Below, piece by piece: positions 6,203 through 10,970 of a DNA stretch of 10,970 nt. The stretch comes from JASHVB01 sp049522565. Its GTDB lineage: Bacteria > Pseudomonadota > Alphaproteobacteria > Acetobacterales > Acetobacteraceae. The notes beneath the pieces are model-generated. The model saw nothing but the letters and a program-made list of their open reading frames with translations, made no database searches and was not told the origin of the DNA. Position 1 is the first letter of the stretch, and each line of letters opens with the position of its first letter. The stretch spans positions 1 through 10,970 of the forward strand of contig JBEKNT010000222.1 of NCBI GenBank assembly GCA_049522565.1. The letters run 5' to 3'. The translations under genes and the position numbers were made by a program.

Positions 6203-7612
6203 CTACGACGCGGCGCGCAGCCGGCGCGGCTCCGGCCAGGCCTCCGGCTGCGCCAGGTATGCCAGAAACACCGTGCAAAAGCGCGCCGCCGTGTTGTGCC
6301 AGACGCGCTCGCTCAGGTGCCGCCAGCGTTCCTGCCGCTCGCCGAGCGGCATCACCAGGCCGGCATGCATCGCCTCGGCGATCTCGTCGGGGTCGAACGG
6401 GTTGACGACCAGCGCGTCGCCGAGTTCGTCCACCGCGCCGGCGAAGCGCGACAGGATCAGCACGCCGGGATCATCCGGATCCTGCGCGGCGACGTATTCC
6501 TTCGCCACCAGGTTCATGCCGTCGCGCAGCGGCGTCACCATGCCAAGCCGCGCGATGCGGAAAAATCCCGCCAGACTGCTGCGCTTCACCGCGCGCGTCA
6601 TGTAGCGCAGCGGCACCCAGTCGAATTCCGAGAACCGCCCGTTGATGTCGCCGACGATGCGATCCAGGTCGCGCCGCAGCCTCTGGTAGTCGCCGACATC
6701 CTCGCGCGAGCGCGCGGCGACCTGTAGCAGGCAGACCTGACGCCGGTGCTCCGGATACCGCGTCAGCAGCCGGGCGACGGCCTCGAAGCGGTTGGGCAGT
6801 CCCTTGGAATAGTCCAGCCGGTCGGCGCCGATCGCCAGCGCGCGGCCGTCCGCCAGGCTCTCGCGCAACTGCCGCGCCTCGATGCTGAGCGCGGCGCGCG
6901 CCGCCCCGTTGGCGAAGCCCTCCGCATCGATGCCGATCGGATCGACCACCGCGTGCACCGGGCGGCCGCGATAGACGAAGCGCCCGTCATTGTCGGATCG
7001 CACATCGAGGATCTCGCCGACACAGTCGAGAAAAGCCTGGCGATAGGTGCGCGTATGGAAACCCACCACGTCGTAGGCGCACATGGCGCGCAGCAGTTCG
7101 TCCGCACGCGGCAAGGCGTGCAGCAGCGCCGGCGGCACGAACGGCGTGTGCAGGAAGAAGCCGATGCGATTGCCGACGCCCAGAGCGCGCAGTGCGTCGC
7201 CCAGCGGAAACAAATGGTAGTCATGCACCCAGATCAGGTCGTCGGGCCGCAGCAGCGGCTTCAGCGCCTCGGCGAACCGGCGGTTCACCGCGACGTAGCC
7301 GTCATAGTCCTCGCGATGGAAAGTCAGCAGGCCGAGCCGGAAATGCAGCAGCGGCCACAAGGCGCCGTTGGCGAAGTTGAGGTAGAAGGCGCGATACTCA
7401 TGCTCGGTCAGATCGATGGTGGCGTAGGAAATGCCCTCCGCCTGCTGGAGATGCGCCTCGGCGGCGGGACCGGCGCTGCGCCGGCCGCTCCAGCCAAACC
7501 ACAGCGAGCCGGAATGCAGCGCATCGGCCAGTGCAACGGCGAGGCCGCCCGCGCGTGGTCCGCGTTCCGACGGTAACGGGACCCGATTGGAAACGACGAC
7601 GAGGCGTGACAC
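6203..7612 (-). CDS. otsA: Alpha,alpha-trehalose-phosphate synthase (UDP/GDP-glucose-dependent), GT20
   Basis: A 469-residue enzyme, close to the 474 residues of E. coli OtsA. It makes trehalose 6-phosphate from nucleotide-glucose and glucose 6-phosphate, the first step of the OtsAB route to the osmoprotectant trehalose. Conserved GT20 elements are all visible: VVVSNRVPLP with R10, the GGL loop (22-24), LWFGWSGR (37-44), FYLNFANGALWPLLH (76-90), WVHDYHL with D131, FFLHTPFVP with H155, GADRLDYSKGL with R265 and K270, and RDGMNLVAKE with D364 and E372. The start is GTG at 7612; AGGGGGA (7621-7627) eight bases upstream supports it. No phosphatase gene (otsB) is in the window, so the second step must be encoded elsewhere or out of view. 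The gene is divergent from a GT4 glycosyltransferase and upstream of the thioesterase gene. Confidence 0.96.
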   Translation of the reverse strand: MSRLVVVSNRVPLPSERGPRAGGLAVALADALHSGSLWFGWSGRRSAGPAAEAHLQQAEGISYATIDLTEHEYRAFYLNFANGALWPLLHFRLGLLTFHREDYDGYVAVNRRFAEALKPLLRPDDLIWVHDYHLFPLGDALRALGVGNRIGFFLHTPFVPPALLHALPRADELLRAMCAYDVVGFHTRTYRQAFLDCVGEILDVRSDNDGRFVYRGRPVHAVVDPIGIDAEGFANGAARAALSIEARQLRESLADGRALAIGADRLDYSKGLPNRFEAVARLLTRYPEHRRQVCLLQVAARSREDVGDYQRLRRDLDRIVGDINGRFSEFDWVPLRYMTRAVKRSSLAGFFRIARLGMVTPLRDGMNLVAKEYVAAQDPDDPGVLILSRFAGAVDELGDALVVNPFDPDEIAEAMHAGLVMPLGERQERWRHLSERVWHNTAARFCTVFLAYLAQPEAWPEPRRLRAAS

Positions 7613-7719
7613 GGCGCTTTTCCCCCTGCGACGGACGGAATGCCGGATGCCCTGCCTTGGGACGACGGGACCTCCGGCACAGGCAGAACGCGTAACGGTA
7701 CAGCCGGGCGGGGGCGGTG

Positions 7720-7741
7720 CGGATCACTTCGCCGTGATCCG
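7720..7741. promoter_or_regulatory. Dyad, candidate operator or hairpin, between otsA and GT4 genes
   Basis: CGGATCAC and GTGATCCG are perfect eight-base inverted arms separated by TTCGCC. The site is 108 bases from the otsA start and 94 bases from the GT4 start. Size and symmetry fit a dimeric regulator site able to act on both genes; a stem-loop in a leader transcript is the alternative. No regulator gene is adjacent, so the binding protein is unknown. Confidence 0.45.
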
Positions 7742-7822
7742 GCGGCGATGGCACATTCCTGCCACGCCGCGCCGCAAAAAAACCCGATCGCCGCGGTTTT
7801 ATCCTGGCCAGCAAAAGCAACC

Positions 7823-7828
7823 GGGGAG
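7823..7828 (+). promoter_or_regulatory. Ribosome binding site that fixes the GT4 start
   Basis: GGGGAG lies six bases before the ATG at 7835. The reading frame stays open upstream to an ATG at 7640, but that extra stretch is low-complexity and crosses the dyad and A tract, so this site decides in favour of 7835. Confidence 0.8.
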
Positions 7829-7834
7829 TTCTGC

Positions 7835-8887
7835 ATGCGCATTGCCCAGATCGCGCCGCTGACGGAATCCGTGCCGCCAAAGCTGTATGGCGGCACCGAG
7901 CGGGTGGTATCCTATCTGACCGACGAGCTGGTGGCCATGGGTCACGACGTGACGCTGTTCGCCAGCGGCGATTCCGTGACGCGTGCGAAACTGGAGCCGA
8001 TGCATCCGCAGGCGCTACGCTTCGACACCAGCCTGCGCGATTGCATGGCGCCGCATTTGCTCATGCTGGAGCAGGTGGCGGCGCGGGCCGAGGAATTCGA
8101 TGTGCTGCATTGCCATCTGGATTATTGGTCGTTTTCGCTGTTCAGCCGCCTGGCGACACCCTTCCTCACCACGCTGCACGGCCGGCTCGACCTGCCGGAG
8201 CTGCAGCCGATCTACAACTATTTCGACGACGTGCCGCTGGTGTCGATCTCCGATGCGCAACGGCGGCCGCTGCCGGATGCGAATTTCATTGCAACCGTGC
8301 AGCATGGTCTGCCGGCGGACCTGCTGCTGCCGCGGCCGGTGCGACACGGTTATCTGGCGTTCCTCGGGCGGATCTGCCCGGAGAAATGCCCCGATCGCGC
8401 GATCGAGATCGCCCGGCGCACCGGCATTCCGTTGAAGATGGCCGCGAAGGTGGATCGGGCGGATATCGACTACCACGAGACGACGATCCGCCCGCTGATC
8501 GACGGCACGCTGATCGAGCATATCGGCGAGATCGGCGATGCGGAAAAGGCCGACTTTCTCAGCGGCGCGCAGGCGTTGCTGTTGCCGATCGACTGGCCGG
8601 AGCCGTTCGGGCTGGTGATGATCGAAGCGATGGCCTGCGGCACGCCGGTGATCGCGTTCAATGCCGGCTCGGTGCCGGAGATCATCGAGGATGGCGTCAC
8701 CGGCTTCGTGGTCAGCAACATGGCCGAGGCTTGCAAAGCGGTCGCGCGGCTGCCGGAGCTTTCGCGCGCGGTGATCCGCGCGCGGTTCGAGCAGCGGTTC
8801 ACCGCCGAGCGGATGGCGGAGGACTATGTCGGGCTGTACCGGCGGCTGGCGGTGCGGCGTCGTCCGGCGCTGCGGCTGGTGACGTAG
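7835..8887 (+). CDS. Glycosyltransferase family 4 (GT-B retaining)
   Basis: A 350-residue cytoplasmic or membrane-associated glycosyltransferase. The N-terminal Rossmann half begins MRIAQIAPLTESVPP and has the acceptor-side loop LYGGTERVVSYLTDEL (18-32), typical of GT4 enzymes. The C-terminal half contains YLAFLGRICPEK (173-184), marking the start of the nucleotide-sugar domain, and the E-x7-E motif EPFGLVMIE (E256, E264), followed by AMACGTPVIAFNAGSVPEII and EDGVTGFVV. These residues bind the donor ribose and phosphates in GT4 members. The donor and acceptor cannot be read from sequence; polysaccharide, glycolipid or storage glucan synthesis are all possible. The start is supported by its Shine-Dalgarno. 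It shares a divergent control region with otsA, which may mean joint stress regulation. It converges on the phospholipase D gene across a repeat-filled gap. Confidence 0.92.
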   Translation: MRIAQIAPLTESVPPKLYGGTERVVSYLTDELVAMGHDVTLFASGDSVTRAKLEPMHPQALRFDTSLRDCMAPHLLMLEQVAARAEEFDVLHCHLDYWSFSLFSRLATPFLTTLHGRLDLPELQPIYNYFDDVPLVSISDAQRRPLPDANFIATVQHGLPADLLLPRPVRHGYLAFLGRICPEKCPDRAIEIARRTGIPLKMAAKVDRADIDYHETTIRPLIDGTLIEHIGEIGDAEKADFLSGAQALLLPIDWPEPFGLVMIEAMACGTPVIAFNAGSVPEIIEDGVTGFVVSNMAEACKAVARLPELSRAVIRARFEQRFTAERMAEDYVGLYRRLAVRRRPALRLVT

Positions 8888-8890
8888 CGC

Positions 8891-8996
8891 AGAGTTCCCC
8901 TCTCCCGCTTCGCGCGAGAGGTCAGGCGAGGGTGACGCGTGCGCCCCGTTGCAGCCTCGCCCCGGCCTCTCCCGGACGTGCGGGAGAGGGTTCCTG
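8891..8996. repeat. Mosaic palindromic intergenic repeat (three nested hairpins)
   Basis: Almost the whole gap between the convergent GT4 and phospholipase D genes is a compound inverted repeat. Hairpin one (8899-8921) pairs CCTCTCCCGC with GCGCGAGAGG, one mismatch. A middle pair GGCGAGG (8925-8931) and CCTCGCC (8955-8961) forms a longer stem-loop. Hairpin two (8966-8989) pairs CCTCTCCCG with CGGGAGAGG perfectly. The outer ends (TTCCCCTCTCCCGC and GCGGGAGAGGGTTCC) also nearly pair with each other. Similar CCTCTCCCGC/GCGGGAGAGG elements are common between genes in Proteobacteria. It could end transcription from both sides. Confidence 0.85.
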
Positions 8997-9000
8997 ACCG

Positions 9001-10461
9001 TCACATCCAATACTCCCAAAGCCGCGCCTTCAGCTCGTCCCAGCGTTCGGCGATCGAGCGGCGCTGCCATTCGGCCAGGGTGATCTCGTGCGACATGGCC
9101 ATGTCCTGGCGCAGGATCGCCTCCACCTGGGTGGCCGTGTCGCGGCCGAGGATGATGGCGTCCACCTCGTTGTTGAACACCACGCTGCGCCGATCCAGGT
9201 TGGACGAGCCGACCACGCTCCACACGCCATCGACCGTGGCCAGCTTCGAATGCAGCACCGCGTTGTGCACTTCGTAAATATGCGCGCCCGATCCAAGCAG
9301 ATCGCCGTAGGCAGCGCGGGCGCCATAGACCGCGGCCTGCACGTCCGAATGACTGGGCACTACCACCCGCACGTCGATGCCGGCCCGCGCGGTCCGGTAA
9401 AGCTCCTCGCGCTCTTCGTGCGGCGGCACGAAGTAGCCGCTGGACAGCCACACGCGCTGCGTGGCGCTGAGGATCGCGGTCATCAGCGAGATATAGTAGA
9501 GCGGCCGCTGATCGCCGGGCGCGCTGCCGATGATGCGGATGGTCTGCACGCCGACGCGCGGCAACGGGGGGAAATAGCGCGCCGGATCGATCGGTGGGCC
9601 CTTCTGCTGTTTCCAGGTGCCGAAGAACAGCTTTTGCAGTTCCGCGACCGCCGGACCCTCGATGCGCATGGCGGTGTCACGCCAATAAGCGTGCCTGGTG
9701 TCGTTGTCCGGCGGGATGCCGGCAGAAGCGGGGTTCTCATAGACCTTGTCGAGATTGATGCCCCCGGTGAAGCCGACGCGGCCGTCCACCACCATGATCT
9801 TGCGATGGTCACGATGGTTCGGCGACCATCCGACCTTGGCGCGCAGCGGGTCGAGCGGATCGAAGGTGACGACGCGCGCGCCGGCGGCACGCAGCGTATC
9901 GAACAGCGCCGGCGGCGTGTCCCGGGAACCGTAGGCGTCGTAGATGATGTTGACGATGACGCCCTGGCGCAGTTTCCCGATCAGCAGGCTCGACAGCGGG
10001 ACGCCGGCGCAGACCACGTCGGCGAAGATGAAATACTCGAGATTGATGTGGTCGCGCGCCGCCTGCATGGCGGCGAACATGGCGGGTAAGGCCTGGGCGC
10101 CGTCGCGCAGGATGGCCGCGGTGTTGCCGGTGACCAGTGGGCTTGCCGACAGCGCCTGCTGCAACGCGAACTGGGATTGCAGCACATCGGCGCTGAGGTC
10201 GGGTGCCAGCGACGAGAGAACCGCGCCGCGCTCGCTGTTGGTCAGCGGACCGCGCGCGCCGAGGATGGCGCGTTTCAACTGGCCGCCATCGCCGGCGAGG
10301 TAGTCGTTCACGTCGGGCGTGGATGCGCAGGCTGCGAGCGGCGACGCCGCGGCAAGCGCCAGCAGGCGGCGGCGGGAGATGGATCGGCCAACGGCAGGGT
10401 GGGATCGCCGGCGGGTCATGCCGCGGCCATGCGCGGCCATTGCGGCAGAGCGGCGGCGCAT
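9001..10461 (-). CDS. Phospholipase D-like / cardiolipin synthase family protein with Tat-type lipoprotein signal
   Basis: A 486-residue protein of the phospholipase D superfamily with two intact catalytic HKD motifs: H219/K221/D226 in HRKIMVVDG and H404/K406/D411 in LHSKLATVDG. Each is followed by the usual Gly/Ser-rich strand (FTGGINLDKVY; VVGSSNLDRRS). The layout (INLEYFIFADV before the first motif, SSGYFVPP between them, FNNEVDAIILG after the second) resembles bacterial cardiolipin synthases, which join two phosphatidylglycerols or transfer phosphatidyl groups. The two N-terminal membrane helices of ClsA are absent. Instead the N-terminus reads SRRRLLALAAASPLAACAS: a twin-arginine motif and a lipobox with C45, predicting folded export and lipid anchoring. 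The start is uncertain: ATGs at 10461, 10440 and 10419 all keep the signal and none has a clear Shine-Dalgarno. Phosphodiesterase activity on other substrates is possible. Confidence 0.88.
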   Translation of the reverse strand: MRRRSAAMAAHGRGMTRRRSHPAVGRSISRRRLLALAAASPLAACASTPDVNDYLAGDGGQLKRAILGARGPLTNSERGAVLSSLAPDLSADVLQSQFALQQALSASPLVTGNTAAILRDGAQALPAMFAAMQAARDHINLEYFIFADVVCAGVPLSSLLIGKLRQGVIVNIIYDAYGSRDTPPALFDTLRAAGARVVTFDPLDPLRAKVGWSPNHRDHRKIMVVDGRVGFTGGINLDKVYENPASAGIPPDNDTRHAYWRDTAMRIEGPAVAELQKLFFGTWKQQKGPPIDPARYFPPLPRVGVQTIRIIGSAPGDQRPLYYISLMTAILSATQRVWLSSGYFVPPHEEREELYRTARAGIDVRVVVPSHSDVQAAVYGARAAYGDLLGSGAHIYEVHNAVLHSKLATVDGVWSVVGSSNLDRRSVVFNNEVDAIILGRDTATQVEAILRQDMAMSHEITLAEWQRRSIAERWDELKARLWEYWM

Positions 10462-10462
10462 G

Positions 10463-10490
10463 GCGACACATCCGCGCTATGTGCTAGAGT
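10463..10490 (+). promoter_or_regulatory. Candidate promoter of the Uma2-family gene
   Basis: An extended -10 element TGCTAGAGT (10482-10490) lies seven bases before the ATG at 10498. GCGACA (10463-10468), a 4/6 match to TTGACA, lies 16 bases before the -10 hexamer. Initiation would then fall at or within a base or two of the ATG, predicting a leaderless or nearly leaderless mRNA; this agrees with the absence of a Shine-Dalgarno. Confidence 0.4.
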
Positions 10491-10497
10491 CCTCGCT

Positions 10498-10970
10498 ATG
10501 AACGTAGCCCTGCGCAAACCGGTGAGCCTTGCCGACTTCCTGGCCTGGGAGGAGCGGCAGGAGTTGCGCTACGAGTTCGACGGTCTCCAGCCGGTGGCGA
10601 TGACCGGCGGGACGTTTGCGCATGATCAGATAACGTTCAACCTGCGCAAAGCCTTGGACGCGCGGCTACGGGGCAAGCCCTGCCGGCCCGCTGGCCCCAA
10701 CGTCAAAATCCTGACCCCCGGCAAGGCGCGCTACCCTGACGGTTTTGTCACTTGCACGCCGATCAAATCGGACGCGACGGTGATCGACGACCCGGTGGTC
10801 GTGTTCGAGGTGGTGAGCGAGGATACCGCGCGCACCGACCGGATCGAGAAGCTGCGCGAATACCAGGCCGTCGCGTCGATCCAGCGCTACGTCATCCTGG
10901 AGCAAAAGACGATTGCCGCGACGGTGTTCGAGCGTCGGGGGGAGTCGTGGATCGCGTTCGCCATCACTGA
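10498..10970 (+). CDS. Uma2 family (DUF820) endonuclease-like protein, 3' end cut off
   Basis: The first 157 codons of a gene that runs off the right edge; Uma2 proteins are usually about 180-200 residues, so little is missing. The family pattern is visible: SLADFLAWEERQELRYEFDG at the N-terminus (10-29), MTGGTFAHDQITFNLRKAL (35-53), RYPDGFVTC with D81, DDPVVVFEVVSEDT with E104, RIEKLREYQAVASIQRYVIL and VFERRGESW. The fold belongs to the PD-(D/E)XK nuclease superfamily, and D81 and E104 are the expected metal ligands. Uma2 proteins are annotated as putative restriction endonucleases but their cellular role is not established, and they are often scattered as lone genes. No methylase or toxin-antitoxin partner is visible. 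It diverges from the phospholipase D gene with only 36 bases between the outermost starts. Confidence 0.9.
   Translation, partial: MNVALRKPVSLADFLAWEERQELRYEFDGLQPVAMTGGTFAHDQITFNLRKALDARLRGKPCRPAGPNVKILTPGKARYPDGFVTCTPIKSDATVIDDPVVVFEVVSEDTARTDRIEKLREYQAVASIQRYVILEQKTIAATVFERRGESWIAFAIT

Larger units (their letters stand above)
7613..7834. promoter_or_regulatory. Divergent control region of otsA and the GT4 gene
   Basis: This 222-base gap between two divergent genes should hold both promoters. It contains a strong dyad at 7720-7741, an A tract at 7776-7782, and an AT-rich TTTTAT (7797-7802) about 33 bases before the GT4 ATG that could be a -10 element. I found no convincing -35 for either gene. 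Open frames crossing the region show no coding character. Confidence 0.5.

Noticed and set aside
7640..7834. N-terminal extension of the GT4 gene by 65 codons
   Set aside because: The extension has no family similarity, crosses the dyad and A tract, and GGGGAG sits correctly before the ATG at 7835, where the GT4 Rossmann strand begins.
8015..9451. A 478-codon open frame antisense to the GT4 gene and running into the phospholipase D gene in another frame
   Set aside because: It crosses the repeat region and two genes with recognisable catalytic motifs; its composition is Arg/Gln-rich shadow sequence.
10498..10970. Uma2 gene as part of a restriction or toxin-antitoxin defence system
   Set aside because: No methylase, antitoxin or other defence gene is visible beside it, and the window ends before its downstream neighbour.

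Overview
The window looks like chromosomal DNA of a high-GC alphaproteobacterium. The codon use, the intergenic GCGGGAGAGG-type hairpins and the gene content suggest Acetobacteraceae or a related Rhodospirillales lineage; this is an inference from style, since no marker gene is present. Ten protein genes fit end to end with no gap over 300 bases. I see no RNA gene, IS element, phage gene or CRISPR array.

Layout. (1) 1-3366 looks like an envelope-signalling block. A TonB-dependent receptor (cut by the left edge) and a YfiR-like secreted protein overlap by 4 bases on the minus strand. A 781-residue hybrid sensor histidine kinase is transcribed away from them; its seven-helix sensor resembles an MHYT domain that has lost the MHYT residues. 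(2) 3534-3926 encodes a small lipoprotein of unknown function. (3) 4049-5647 (minus) is a two-gene operon, an alpha/beta hydrolase followed by a full-length stand-alone protoglobin. (4) 5771-7612 (minus) holds trehalose-6-phosphate synthase (otsA, GTG start) followed by a YciA-type acyl-CoA thioesterase. Divergent from otsA, across a 222-base region with a strong dyad, is a GT4 glycosyltransferase (7835-8887). (5) 9001-10461 (minus) is a cardiolipin-synthase-like phospholipase D protein with an apparent Tat lipoprotein signal. Divergent from it, at very short distance, is a Uma2-family nuclease-like gene cut by the right edge.

How the parts may work together. The receptor, YfiR-like protein and kinase could form an outer-membrane-to-cytoplasm sensing route, by analogy with YfiR systems that link periplasmic state to an inner-membrane output protein. 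otsA and the GT4 enzyme fit osmotic or desiccation protection and surface or storage sugar synthesis; no otsB is visible here. The protoglobin-hydrolase pair has no role I recognise. Members of one intergenic repeat family lie at 960-970 (half copy), 5742-5768 and 8891-8996.

The most unusual items are the degenerate MHYT sensor kinase beside the YfiR/TonB receptor pair, the protoglobin-hydrolase operon, and the Tat-lipoprotein phospholipase D. None is clearly a new system from sequence alone.
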